A stretch of 64,000 nucleotides of DNA from Lysobacter sp. yr284 (GTDB lineage: Bacteria; Pseudomonadota; Gammaproteobacteria; Xanthomonadales; Xanthomonadaceae): NCBI RefSeq assembly GCF_900107375.1, contig NZ_FNPT01000013.1:53196-117195 (forward strand), written 5' to 3'. The notes under the pieces were generated by a model, which saw nothing but the letters and a program-made list of their open reading frames with translations, was not told the origin of the DNA and searched no databases. Numbering within the stretch: position 1 is the stretch's first letter; each line of letters begins with the position of its first letter. Shown here one piece after another: positions 17,599 through 28,442 of the stretch. A program made the position numbers and the translations under genes.

Positions 17599-18794
17599 GC
17601 CGGCGCGAGATTCTCGATGTGGCGGTGGTCGGCGCCGGCGTGGTCGGCGCGGCCGCGGCGCTGGCGTTCGCCCGCGACGGTTTCGAGGTCGCCCTGGTCG
17701 AAGCGCGCGAACCCGCGCCGTGGTCGCCGCCGCGGCCGGACCTGCGCGTATACGCGTTCGCGCCCGACAACGCCGCGCTGCTGCAGGACCTGGGCGTGTG
17801 GGGCGCGGTGCGCGATGCGCGCGCGCAGCCGTATCGCGCGATGCGGGTGTGGGATGCGGCCGGCGGCGGCGAGATCGCTTTCGACGCCGACGCGTTCGGC
17901 CGCCGCGAACTGGGCTGGATCGTCGAGAACGGCCTGCTGGTCGACCGGCTGTGGTCGGCGCTGCCGCAGGCCGGGGTGCAACTGCATTGCCCCGAGCAGG
18001 TCGAGGCGCTGGAGCGCGACGGCAGCGACAGCGTCGGCCTGGCCCTGGCCGGCGGCCGGCGCCTGCGCGCGCGGCTGGTGGTCGCCGCCGACGGCGCCGA
18101 ATCCAAGCTGCGCCGGCTGGCCGGGATCCAGGCGCCCGCGCACGACTACGGCCAGCGCGGCCTGGTCGCCTACGTCGACAGCGAACGCAGCCACGAGGCG
18201 ACCTGCTGGCAGCGTTTCCTGCCGGGCGGGCCGATCGCGTTCCTGCCGGTGGCGGGCGACGAGGGCGCGCGCGACCGGCGCAGCTCGATCGTGTGGACGC
18301 TGCCCGAGGCCGAAGCCGAGCGCTTGCTGGCGGCGGACGATGCCGCGTTCCTGGTCGAACTCGAACGCGCCTTCGCCGGCCGCCTGGGCGCGCTGACCAA
18401 GGTGTCGGCGCGCGCCGCGTTCCCGCTGCGCCGGCAACTGGCGCAGCGTTATGTGTCCGGGCGGGTGGCGGTGATCGGCGATGCCGCGCACGTGGTTCAT
18501 CCGCTCGCGGGGCAGGGCGTCAACCTGGGCTTGCGCGACGTCGCCGGGCTGCGCGCGAGCCTGCAGCAGGCGCGTCGCCGCGGCGCCGATCCGGGCTCGC
18601 CGCACCGGCTGGCGCGCTGGGCGCGCGAGCGGCGCAGCGAGAACGCGCTGGCGGCCTACGGTTTCGACGGCTTGAACAGGCTGTTCTCCAACGACGACCT
18701 CGCCGCCACCCTGCTGCGCGGGCCGCTGTTGGGGCTGGCCGGCAAGCTGCCGCCGCTGGCGCATTTCTTCTGGCGCCGCGCGGCGGGCGTGTAA
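17595..18794 (+). CDS. UbiH/UbiF/VisC-family ubiquinone biosynthesis hydroxylase
   Basis: A 399-residue paralogue of UbiH: FAD motif VAVVGAGVVGAAAALAFARD, mid motif LVVAADGAESKLRRLAG, and VAVIGDAAHVVHPLAGQGVN with the GDAAH form. It most resembles UbiI/UbiF/VisC-type enzymes, which hydroxylate C5 or C6 of the benzoquinone ring; which position is used cannot be told from sequence because xanthomonads distribute these steps differently from E. coli. Its ATG overlaps the ubiH stop by 4 bp (ATGA), which fixes the start and implies coupled synthesis. Confidence 0.88.
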   Translation: MSRREILDVAVVGAGVVGAAAALAFARDGFEVALVEAREPAPWSPPRPDLRVYAFAPDNAALLQDLGVWGAVRDARAQPYRAMRVWDAAGGGEIAFDADAFGRRELGWIVENGLLVDRLWSALPQAGVQLHCPEQVEALERDGSDSVGLALAGGRRLRARLVVAADGAESKLRRLAGIQAPAHDYGQRGLVAYVDSERSHEATCWQRFLPGGPIAFLPVAGDEGARDRRSSIVWTLPEAEAERLLAADDAAFLVELERAFAGRLGALTKVSARAAFPLRRQLAQRYVSGRVAVIGDAAHVVHPLAGQGVNLGLRDVAGLRASLQQARRRGADPGSPHRLARWARERRSENALAAYGFDGLNRLFSNDDLAATLLRGPLLGLAGKLPPLAHFFWRRAAGV

Positions 18795-18824
18795 GCCGCA
18801 CCATCGACACGCAAGGAGGCGGGG

Positions 18825-19157
18825 ATGCTCAAGGCCATCGTGCTGGAACACTCGCGGCGCCGCGGCGCGGCGCTGATCGCGGCGGCCGCCGCGCTGTGGC
18901 CGTCGCTGGCCTCGGCCATGGCCCGGTGCCCGCCGGAATACGGCGAAAAATCCACCGCGTTCTGGGCGCTGGGCTGGGGCGTGGTGGGCCTGTTCGCGGT
19001 GCTCGGCATGGCCCTGCCGGTGCTCGCCGCGCGCTGGACGCTCGGCCGTGGCGGCTGGGTGCGCGCGGCCTGGATACTGCTCGCCTGCCTGGCGATGCTG
19101 GGCTGCTGGATCGCCGGGTTGTGGATCTTCGGCGTGTACTTCGTGATGGTGTGCTGA
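18825..19157 (+). CDS. small membrane protein, unknown
   Basis: 110 residues: a signal-like first hydrophobic stretch (ALIAAAAALWPSLASAMA), a short loop with a Cys (CPPEYGEKST), then two membrane helices (ALGWGVVGLFAVLGMALPVL and AWILLACLAMLGCWIAGLWI). No family recognised. It begins 30 bp after the ubiquinone hydroxylase with an AAGGAG-type ribosome site (18814-18819), so it may be the last gene of that operon. Its stop is 7 bp from that of the convergent MFS gene. Confidence 0.65.
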   Translation: MLKAIVLEHSRRRGAALIAAAAALWPSLASAMARCPPEYGEKSTAFWALGWGVVGLFAVLGMALPVLAARWTLGRGGWVRAAWILLACLAMLGCWIAGLWIFGVYFVMVC

Positions 19158-19164
19158 CGCGCGC

Positions 19165-20499
19165 TCAGTCTTCGTGGAACTGCTGGCGCGGATCGCTCAG
19201 CAGGTACGCCGACACCGCCACCCCGACCAGCGCCACCGCCATCACGTAGTAAGCCGGCGCCATCCCGCCGAAGTGCGGGGCGAGGTATCCGCCGATCAGC
19301 GGCGGCGTGGCCGCGCCGAACACCGCATAGGCGACGTTGTAGGAAAACGACAGCCCCGAGAATCGCACCGGCGCCGGGAACGCGGCCACCATCACCGCCG
19401 GGATCACCCCGACCACGCCGACGAACACGCCGGCCAGCGCGTACAGCAGCAGGAAGTTGTGGGCGCCGTGGTTGAGGTCGTAGTACAGCGCGAAGCTGCT
19501 GGCCAGCACGCCCAGCGAACCGATCAACAGCGCGCGGCCGCGGCCGATGCGGTCGGTCAGCCAGCCGCCGCCGATCGCGCTGAGGGTCAGGCAGAACGCC
19601 GCCAGGCTGTTGCCGAGGAAGGCGCGCGAGGGCGCCATGCCGAACTTCTGCTGCACGATGGTCGGGGTCATCAGGATGATCACCACGATCGCCGCGGTCA
19701 GCAGCCAGGTCACCAGCATCGACAGCGCGACCCCGGGCAGGTGGTCGCGCAGCACCTGCTTGAGCGGCAGTTCGCGCACCAGCTGGCGGCTCTCGCGCAT
19801 CGCGGTGAACACCGGCGTCTCGCTGAGCCAGCGGCGCAGGTACACGGCGAGGAAGCCGAACACGCCGCCGAGCACGAACGGCACCCGCCAGCCCCAGTCC
19901 AGCACCTGCGCCTGCGCCAGCCAGGTGTTGATCGCGGTGGAGATCAGCGAGCCGATCAGGATGCCGGCGGTGAGCCCGGCCGACAGCGAGGCGCAGGCGA
20001 AGCCGACCCGGCCGCGCGGCGCGTGCTCGGCGACGAAGGTCCAGGCGCCGGGCACTTCGCCGCCGATGGCGATGCCCTGGACGACGCGTAGGAACAGCAG
20101 CAGCAGCGGCGCGGCGATGCCGATCTGCGCATGGGTCGGCAGCAGGCCGATGAACAGCGTCGGCAGCGCCATCAGGAACACGCTCAGGGTGAACATGCGC
20201 TTGCGCCCGGAGCGGTCGCCGAAGTGGGCCATGATCACCCCGCCGATCGGCCGCACCAGGTAGCCGGCGGCGAAGATGCCGTAGATCTGCAGCGTGCCCA
20301 GCCATTCGGGCGTGCCGACCGGGAAGAACAGCTGGCGCAGGGTCTCGGTCAGGAAGACGAAGATCACGAAATCGTAGAACTCCAGCGCGCCGCCGAGCGC
20401 CGACAGCAGCAGCGTGCGGGTGTCCTTGCGGCTCAGCGGCGCGGCGCCGGCGGGCGTGGCGGCGACGGCGTCGGAATGCATCGGCTGCGGCGGATTCAT
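19165..20499 (-). CDS. MFS transporter, metabolite:H+ symporter type
   Basis: A 12-helix major facilitator of 444 residues from the ATG at 20499 (another ATG lies at 20481). Signatures fit the MHS branch (ProP, KgtP, ShiA): FYDFVIFVFL in helix 1, RPIGGVIMAHFGDRSGRKR in the helix 2-3 loop, VQGIAIGGEVPGAWTFVAEH in helix 4-5, and GWLTDRIGRGRA in the second half. Substrates of this branch are carboxylates, osmolytes or shikimate; none can be chosen. It stands alone on the minus strand, divergent from the DUF1302 gene. Confidence 0.85.
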   Translation of the reverse strand: MNPPQPMHSDAVAATPAGAAPLSRKDTRTLLLSALGGALEFYDFVIFVFLTETLRQLFFPVGTPEWLGTLQIYGIFAAGYLVRPIGGVIMAHFGDRSGRKRMFTLSVFLMALPTLFIGLLPTHAQIGIAAPLLLLFLRVVQGIAIGGEVPGAWTFVAEHAPRGRVGFACASLSAGLTAGILIGSLISTAINTWLAQAQVLDWGWRVPFVLGGVFGFLAVYLRRWLSETPVFTAMRESRQLVRELPLKQVLRDHLPGVALSMLVTWLLTAAIVVIILMTPTIVQQKFGMAPSRAFLGNSLAAFCLTLSAIGGGWLTDRIGRGRALLIGSLGVLASSFALYYDLNHGAHNFLLLYALAGVFVGVVGVIPAVMVAAFPAPVRFSGLSFSYNVAYAVFGAATPPLIGGYLAPHFGGMAPAYYVMAVALVGVAVSAYLLSDPRQQFHED

Positions 20500-20654
20500 G
20501 GACTGCGGCGGACTCGGGCGGGGCTGGCATCGCACTATGCCGCAACTGCGCGCGCGCACAACCGGGGCGCGGCGGAACACAGTCTAAAGTAGTAGTGCGG
20601 GCGTCGCCGGGGCGGTGCTAGAAACGCTGCGGAAGTTTCGCAGGATCGGTTCGC

Positions 20655-22568
20655 ATGGCGTTTTATCCGCTGTTTTCCGGTATTTTTTCGCGTCGTTCGT
20701 TCACGCATCGAATGTGCTGCCTGTCCGCATCGGCGCTCGCCGCGCTCGCTGCCGCGCCCGCCGCGGCTGCCGATTTCGAGTTGGCCGACGGCCGCATCCA
20801 GGGCCAGTGGAACACCCGCATCGTCGCCGCCACCGGGGTGCGCACGGGCCAGGCGCAGCCGCACCTGCTCGGCAAGGGCTACGCCTCCGATGGCCGACCC
20901 AAGGGCGGCAGCGGCGCCGACACCGCCGACGACGGCAACCTCAACTTCGGCCGCGGCGACGCGTTCTCCAGCCTGTTCAAGATCGTCCAGTCGGTGGAGC
21001 TGAAGGTCGGCGACGTCGGCCTCGACCTGAGCGCGCGCACCTGGTACGACGCCGCCCTGGACCGCGGCGAAGTGCGCCAGGGCAACGTGCCCAACGGCTT
21101 CGCTGCGTCCGCGCCGCTCAGCGACGCCGGGTTTTCGCGCTCGAACAAATTCTCCGGCTTGCTGTGGCTCAACGCCTACCTCTACGGCCGCCTGACCCTC
21201 GACGATGACCGCGCGCTGGACGTGCGCGTCGGCAAGCAGACGGTGAAGTGGGGCGGCGGCGTGTTCTTTAACGGCGTCAACCAGATCAATCCGGTCGACT
21301 ACACCACCCTGCGCCGGCCCGGCACCGACGCCGCCCGCGAGGCGCAGATTCCGGTCGAGATGCTGTGGGCGAAATGGACGCTGGATTCCAAGCTGAGCCT
21401 GGAAGGCTTCTGGCAATGGAACTGGCGGCCGTCGCAGTACGACCCGTGCGGCACGTTCTTCTCCGGCAGCGACCTGGGCATCGAGCGCGGCTGCGCCGGC
21501 ATCCAGTCCAACGCCTACTACCCGCTCAATACCGCGTCGGCGGACGCGGGGCCGTGGCTCAGCGACGGCTTCATGCAATCGATCGGCGCGATCCTGCCGC
21601 GCGACCGCGACCGTCATGGCAGCGACCGCGGCCAGTACGGGTTGTCGCTGCGTTATCGCGACGAGGCCGGCGGCCGAGGTTGGGGCGCGTACTACCTGCG
21701 GATCAATTCGCGCGCGCCGTACCTGGACGCGACCGTCATCGACCCGGCGCGCACCGACCCGACCCTGGCGCCGCGGCTGGTCGCGGCGGGCGTGCCCGCG
21801 GCGTACGCGCAACTGTCGGCGAGGCTGTCGACGATCCGCGAGATCTGGGACTACCCCGACGACATCCGCATCCTCGGCCTGAGCGCGCAGACGCGCTGGC
21901 GCGGCTGGCAGTTCGGCGCCGAGCTGTCGCACACCCGCGGCCAGCCGGTGCAGCTCAACACCGCCGACATGTTCCGCGCGCTGACCAGCAACGGCGGCCC
22001 GATCGGCGCGCGCAACGCGGCGCTGGCGCCGGGCGCGGTGCTGCGCGGCTACGACCGGGTCGACAAGGACCAGCTGCTGGTGAACGTCCAGCGCGCGTTC
22101 GCCGACGCGCTCGGCGCGAGGCAGGCGACGCTGGCGGCCGAGGCGATGTACAGCCGCGCCGACCTGCCTGCGTTGGATCGGGCGCGCTACGGACGCGGCT
22201 TCCACTGGGGGTTCTCGCCGCAGGGCTACGGCGGCGCGTGTCCGCCGATCCAGAACCCGCGTGGCTGCGTCGATCAGGGGTTCTACACCCGCACGGCCTG
22301 GGGCTACCGGCTGCGCGCGCAGCTCGACTACGCGTTCGGCGCGGACTGGACCGTATCGCCGAACCTGAGCTTCGGCCACGACGTGCGCGGGTTCGCGATC
22401 GACAACCAACTGGTCGAGGACCGGCGCCAGCTGACGCTCGGGGTGACGGCGAAGTACGCGCAGCGTTACTTCGCCAGTCTGAGCTACACCGATTACGCGG
22501 GCAGCGCGCGTTACGATCCGTTGGCGGATCACGATTTCGCGAGCGTGGCGGTGGGGGCTACGTTTTGA
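20655..22568 (+). CDS. DUF1302 family outer-membrane protein
   Basis: 637 residues with a signal peptide ending around AAPAAAA (about residue 38), then many amphipathic beta strands ending in a C-terminal aromatic (VGATF), as expected of an outer-membrane barrel. Family blocks: DDGNLNFGRGDAFSSLFK, LDLSARTWYD, LDVRVGKQTVKWGGGVFFNG, NPVDYTTLRRPGTD, GFWQWNWRPSQYDPCGTFFS and the closing YFASLSYTDYAG. DUF1302 proteins are found near sterol or hydrophobic-substrate catabolism genes in some bacteria, but none lie here. A later ATG (residue 20) would give a shorter signal peptide. Function unknown; export of a hydrophobic compound is only a guess. Confidence 0.88.
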   Translation: MAFYPLFSGIFSRRSFTHRMCCLSASALAALAAAPAAAADFELADGRIQGQWNTRIVAATGVRTGQAQPHLLGKGYASDGRPKGGSGADTADDGNLNFGRGDAFSSLFKIVQSVELKVGDVGLDLSARTWYDAALDRGEVRQGNVPNGFAASAPLSDAGFSRSNKFSGLLWLNAYLYGRLTLDDDRALDVRVGKQTVKWGGGVFFNGVNQINPVDYTTLRRPGTDAAREAQIPVEMLWAKWTLDSKLSLEGFWQWNWRPSQYDPCGTFFSGSDLGIERGCAGIQSNAYYPLNTASADAGPWLSDGFMQSIGAILPRDRDRHGSDRGQYGLSLRYRDEAGGRGWGAYYLRINSRAPYLDATVIDPARTDPTLAPRLVAAGVPAAYAQLSARLSTIREIWDYPDDIRILGLSAQTRWRGWQFGAELSHTRGQPVQLNTADMFRALTSNGGPIGARNAALAPGAVLRGYDRVDKDQLLVNVQRAFADALGARQATLAAEAMYSRADLPALDRARYGRGFHWGFSPQGYGGACPPIQNPRGCVDQGFYTRTAWGYRLRAQLDYAFGADWTVSPNLSFGHDVRGFAIDNQLVEDRRQLTLGVTAKYAQRYFASLSYTDYAGSARYDPLADHDFASVAVGATF

Positions 22569-22652
22569 GCGCGGCGCGCTGCGGCGATGCGGGCGTTGGG
22601 TGGTAGGGCTGTGGCGCCGTCGTTGCGAAGCGGCCCGGAGTATGGAGGCCGC

Positions 22653-23015
22653 GACTACGCCGGTGCTTTTGCTGCCTGGCCGTCATTCCCGCGAATGCGG
22701 GAATCCAGGGCGGTTCGTGCGAGAAGGGTCGAAGTCTTGCGGTACCGCTTCTACAAAGCCGGTCATGCGATAGGTGCGAGGTCGTTGTGTTGGCGCGGTC
22801 GCGGCTTGCGCCGCTCCTACAGGTAGCGGCCGGGACTGCGCGGATGCTTTTGCTTCTTTGCCGTCATTCCCGCGGAAGCGGGAATCCAGGGCGGTTCGCG
22901 CGAGGAGGCGCGAAGTCCCGGATTCCCGCTTCCGCGAAACCGGCGATGCGGGGCTGCCGCACAGTCGAGTCGTCGCAGTCGCGGCTTGCGCTACTCCTGC
23001 AGGCAGCGGACGGCG
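22653..23015. repeat. imperfect tandem duplication of a 181-bp mosaic repeat
   Basis: Two head-to-tail units, about 22653-22833 and 22834-23015. Each contains, in the same order and at an offset of 180-181 bp, the string CGTCATTCCCGCG...CGGGAATCCAG (starting 22681 and 22862), a CGGTTCG tract, and a family 1 hairpin repeat on the minus strand (22795-22823 and a decayed copy 22974-23003). The units fill the 453-bp gap between the DUF1302 and EF-hand genes. No coding content is evident in it. Confidence 0.8.
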
Positions 23016-23021
23016 CGGAAC

Positions 23022-23711
23022 TCAGCGCCGCCAGCCGTTGACTTCGTCGACGCTGATGCGCCCGTCGGCATTGACGTCCACCGCCAGGAAGTTCGCGCTC
23101 AACGCGGCGTGGGCGCGCGATTCCTCGCGGCTGATCGCGCCGTCGCCGTCGCGGTCGAGCGCGGCGAAGTCGACGTTGCGGCCGTCGCTGGGCGGGGCCA
23201 CGACCCGGTCCGGCAGGCGGTTGGCTTCGGCGGTGGCGGCGGCCGCGGCGCGGGCGACGCTGCCGGCATCGGCGGCGACCGCGTTGGCGGTGCGCGCCTC
23301 GTTCATGGCCGCGCGCGCCTGCACCGCCGCGCCGGCCGGGTTGCTGCCGGAGACCGCGGCGGCCTGCGCCGAACGCGCGTCGTCGGCGGCGCGGATCGCC
23401 TGCTGGGCGGCGCTGCGCGCATCGGCGGCGGCGCGCTCGGCCTGTTGCGAAGTGGCCTGCGCGGCGATCGCGCCGCGCGCGGTGGCGGCGCCCTGTTCGC
23501 GGGTCTGCACCGCGGCTTCGGCGGCGAGTTCGGCGCTGGCGGCGCTGTCGCGCGCCTGCATCGCGTTGCCGGCGGCGACGTCGGCCTTCTCGACCGCGTC
23601 TTGCTTGGACTGCACCTTGCCCGGCACCTGCGCGTTGGCGGCGCCGAGGGCGAAGGTCGCGGTCATGGCCAGGACCAGCAGGGACTGTCGCTTGATCGCG
23701 TGCTGTCGCAT
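23022..23711 (-). CDS. exported Ala-rich coiled-coil protein with two EF-hand loops
   Basis: 229 residues: a signal peptide cleaved after ANAQ or AQ (about residue 27), a long Ala/Glu/Gln/Arg-rich helical region (about 30-175, for example AAAATAEANR) and two calcium-binding loops at the C-terminus, DRDGDGAISREE and DVNADGRISVDE, each with acidic residues at positions 1, 3, 5 and 12. It is probably periplasmic and binds calcium. Function unknown. Downstream lies the mosaic repeat. Confidence 0.8.
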   Translation of the reverse strand: MRQHAIKRQSLLVLAMTATFALGAANAQVPGKVQSKQDAVEKADVAAGNAMQARDSAASAELAAEAAVQTREQGAATARGAIAAQATSQQAERAAADARSAAQQAIRAADDARSAQAAAVSGSNPAGAAVQARAAMNEARTANAVAADAGSVARAAAAATAEANRLPDRVVAPPSDGRNVDFAALDRDGDGAISREESRAHAALSANFLAVDVNADGRISVDEVNGWRR

Positions 23712-23937
23712 GGGAGGAGCCTCGCGCTATGGGGACGAGGCGACGCTAAACCCGGTGCGATCAAACCCGCGTTAATCGGCGCAACCGGCGATGAACGCCT
23801 CGCCGCGAACGTGTCGCGCATGCCTGCCACACGCGTACTCGCGCGAAGTCCCGCCGGTTCGCGCGCCCCGCTCGCCGATGCCGGATGGCGTTGCGATCCC
23901 GCTCAGCAATGTCGCGATGGCATGAACGCCGCGGCGC

Positions 23938-24996
23938 TCAGCGCGGCGCGGCGAACACGGTGATCTCTTCGCGGTCGTGATAGAGCTGGCGCGCGCGCAC
24001 GATCATCGGCCGATGGGTCTGGTACTCGAACGCTTCCAGGCACACGCGGGTTTCGTCCCAGCGCTTCTTCATCGGCAGCTTGAGGTTGAAGATCGCCTGC
24101 CGGCACCAGTTCTCGCGGAACCAGGTGGCCATGCGCTCGGCCACCCGCGCCGGCGACTCGACCATGTCGCAGACCATCCAGTCGAGCGTGCGCTTGGGCT
24201 GCCAGCTGAAACCGTCGGCGCGCAGGTGGTCGACCCGGCCGCTGTCGAGCAGGGCCTGGCGCAGCGGGCCGTTGTCGACCGAGGTGACCTTCATGCCGTT
24301 GCGCATCAGCACCCAGGTCCAGCCGCCGGGCGCGGCGCCGAGGTCGGCGGCCTGCATGTTGTCGCGCACGCGCCGCGCGCGCTCGTCCGGGTCGAGCAGG
24401 GTCAGCAGCGCTTCTTCGAGCTTGAGCGCGGAGCGGCTGGGCGCGTCGGGATGCATCTTCAGCCGCGGGATGCCCAGCGGCCACGGCGCGCTGTCGTCGG
24501 GATCGGCCTGGGCCAGCACGGCGTGGTCGCCGGCGAGGAAGACCACGTGCAGGCGCGGCCGGCGCGGGTCGTCGAGCTTGCTGAGCCAGCCGGCCTTGCG
24601 CAGCGCCGGGCGCAGCGCGTTGCCGAAGCTGCGGGCCAGGCCGGCCAGCGGCTTGCCGTCGTCGGAGTCGGGATGCTCGACCCACAGCTCGCCGAACGCC
24701 TCCGGCGCGCCGAGCGCGTCCAGCGCGCCGAGGATCGGGGCGATGCGGTCGCTGGGATCGAGCCCGCGCAGGTCGGCCAGGCGCACCAGTTTCTGCCGGG
24801 CGAAGATCAGGTTCGACCACGGCAGCGCCTGCGATGCGGCGGCCGCGTCTTCGACGATGAACTCGACGTAGCCGCTGTTGCGCTGGGTGCGGGCGTAGCC
24901 GTGGTGGCCGGCGAGCGCGGCGCGTTCGCTCAGTTCGGCGGCGAGCTCGGGTTCGAACCCGGCGCGGCACAGGCAGAACAGGGCGGAATCGGTCAT
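23938..24996 (-). CDS. rlmM: 23S rRNA 2'-O-ribose methyltransferase RlmM
   Basis: RlmM methylates the ribose of C2498 in the peptidyl transferase centre of 23S rRNA. The 352-residue protein has an N-terminal THUMP-like region (FCLCRAGFEPELAAELS) and a Rossmann methyltransferase domain with ADLGAAPGGWTWVLMRNGM for SAM, VTSVDNGPL, LDWMVCDMVE with catalytic Asp, and WCRQAIFNLKLPMKKRW with catalytic Lys. The length equals the family norm. It starts with ATG at 24996 and stands alone. Confidence 0.95.
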   Translation of the reverse strand: MTDSALFCLCRAGFEPELAAELSERAALAGHHGYARTQRNSGYVEFIVEDAAAASQALPWSNLIFARQKLVRLADLRGLDPSDRIAPILGALDALGAPEAFGELWVEHPDSDDGKPLAGLARSFGNALRPALRKAGWLSKLDDPRRPRLHVVFLAGDHAVLAQADPDDSAPWPLGIPRLKMHPDAPSRSALKLEEALLTLLDPDERARRVRDNMQAADLGAAPGGWTWVLMRNGMKVTSVDNGPLRQALLDSGRVDHLRADGFSWQPKRTLDWMVCDMVESPARVAERMATWFRENWCRQAIFNLKLPMKKRWDETRVCLEAFEYQTHRPMIVRARQLYHDREEITVFAAPR

Positions 24997-25151
24997 GGGG
25001 CGCGGCTCGGGGGCGGGTAGGGGAAGTGAAGCACAGGCGGCGGGCGTTGGGTTGGCGACGCGGGCGCCGGGCCGATGCCTGGATGCCCGCGTTTCGGCGG
25101 ACGCTTCGCCAGCGTCGTTCCGGGGAACGCCTGGTTGCCGTCATGCAAGCG

Positions 25152-25228
25152 AAAGCCGGAATTTATTTTGCTGTCGCCTCTGCCCCTGCGCGGCGCGCGA
25201 GAGCAGGATCGAAATGGATTCCGGCTTT
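25152..25228. repeat. inverted repeat in the rlmM-deaminase gap
   Basis: Within the 325-bp gene-free stretch 24997-25321 the 11-base arms AAAGCCGGAAT (25152-25162) and ATTCCGGCTTT (25218-25228) are exact inverted copies separated by 55 bases. The same stretch is locally A/T-richer than its flanks. It could be a decayed small insertion element; nothing else is visible in the gap. Confidence 0.5.
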
Positions 25229-25321
25229 GGCCGGAACGGCGGTGTGGCGGGGCGGCCGGTTCTGGCCGTTTCGGCAGGGCGGCGAGGCGATGGCAGCGAC
25301 GCGCGACCGCTGCGGCGCCGG

Positions 25322-25893
25322 TCAGTACGAAACGCCGCTCTCGCCGTACTTGCGCAGCACCTCGCACGCGGCCTCGCGCTGCAGGTCGCGGCGCACGGCG
25401 ATGCCGCGGCGTTCCAGTTCGCCGATCCAGTCCGCCGGCAGCGGGCCTTCGTCGAACTCGGTCAGGCGCATCACGTCTTCCGAGCGCGCGCCGATCAGCA
25501 GGTTGTTGATGCCGGCCCAGAAGCTGGCGCCGTAGCACATGCAGCACGGCTGGGCCGAGGTCGCCAGGGTCATCGACCCGAGTTCGTTGAGGCGGAACTG
25601 GCTGACCGCGGTCTGCGCGCACATGAACGCCATCATCTCGGCGTGGGCCACCGAGCAGTTCTGCGGCACCACCCGGTTGACGCCGACGCCGACCACGCGG
25701 CCGTGGCCGTCGAACACCGCCGCGCCGAACGGGCCGCCGGTGGCGAGTTCGACGTTGCGCCGCGACAGCTCGATCGCCAGCGCGACTTTTTCCTCGTCGC
25801 TGGCGTAGATGCGGGTGCGGTCGACCGCGGCGTCGATCCAGTCCGGCAGCAGCAACTGCACCTGCCGGGTCAGCGGGGACGGGATTTTCGGAC

Positions 25894-25897
<4 letters not shown>
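25322..25897 (-). CDS. cytidine/deoxycytidylate deaminase-fold nucleoside deaminase
   Basis: A 191-residue zinc deaminase. The catalytic motif is complete: HAE at 85-87 in [11 protein letters not shown] and PCCMC at 117-121 in [17 protein letters not shown], giving ligands His85, Cys118 and Cys121 with proton shuttle Glu87. [21 protein letters not shown] is the standard first strand. It is closest in look to guanine deaminase/tRNA adenosine deaminase relatives (COG0590), but the long N-terminus ([18 protein letters not shown]) is unusual. Substrate not predictable. The start overlaps the glnS stop by 4 bp, so both are one minus-strand unit. Confidence 0.88.
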
Positions 25898-27657
<1,760 letters not shown>

Positions 27658-27901
27658 GCGGCGCGGCATCTTCGGAAAAGGGAGAACCGGGAGTTTAGCC
27701 GGTGCGGCGCCGGCTTGCCTGGGCGCGCGGTCCCGCGTGCCGCGCCGGCGGCCGGGTTTGCCGGTCGTGCCGGTTGGCCGGCGGTGGCGCGCTCGGGGCG
27801 CTTTCACCGCGCGGACATGACGAAAGTGGGTGCGTGCGGCGCGGTTTTGCGGCGTATGCTGCCCGCAGACCCGCCTGGCCTGCCGGCCGAAGGACGCGAC
27901 G

Positions 27902-28171
27902 ATGCGAGTCGTCTACGAAGCCGCCCACCTGATCGACGCCCATCTGGTCCGCCATGCGCTGGAAGACGCCGGGATTCCGGTGTTCCTGCGCGGCGAGGCG
28001 CTGATCGGCGGCATGGGCGAGCTGCCGTTGTTCGGCGCGGTGCAGGTGTGCGTGCCGGATGCGGCCTGGCCGCAGGCGGACGAGGTGGTCCAGGCGCTGG
28101 CCCTGGGCGACCCGCCGACCGAGCCGGAGCCGCAGGCGGCGATGCCGCCGCCGGCGTGGCTGCCGGCCTGA
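27902..28171 (+). CDS. DUF2007 domain protein
   Basis: An 89-residue protein with the short DUF2007 fold: [41 protein letters not shown], and [17 protein letters not shown], followed by a Pro-rich tail. These small domains are thought to sense or signal in proteostasis but have no firm activity. A TATGCT hexamer (27855-27860) lies 42 bp before the ATG. It is divergent from glnS. The 270 bp downstream hold no recognisable gene. Confidence 0.8.
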   Translation: MRVVYEAAHLIDAHLVRHALEDAGIPVFLRGEALIGGMGELPLFGAVQVCVPDAAWPQADEVVQALALGDPPTEPEPQAAMPPPAWLPA

Positions 28172-28442
28172 GCGGCGCCACCGCCGTTCGCACGGGCGCC
28201 TGAAGCGCCCAGCCGCGGCCCCGGCCGCGGTCGCGCCGGGAGCGTCCCGGCGCCCAGCACCGTCTTTCCAACCCTTCGCGCCCGCGGCGGGGCGGCCGGC
28301 ATCGCGCCGGCCGGCCCGCGCCGGACGCTCCGTCCGCGGCGCGCCGCGCACGGGCCATCGGAGTTTTCCCCATGTTCCTGGCTATCGCATCGTCGCCCCA
28401 CGCGCCCGCGGCCGCGGACCGCCGCGGGTCCCGGAGGCACGC

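Noticed and set aside
22653..23015. CRISPR array
   Set aside because: Only two long imperfect units without uniform short repeats and spacers, and no cas genes in the window.
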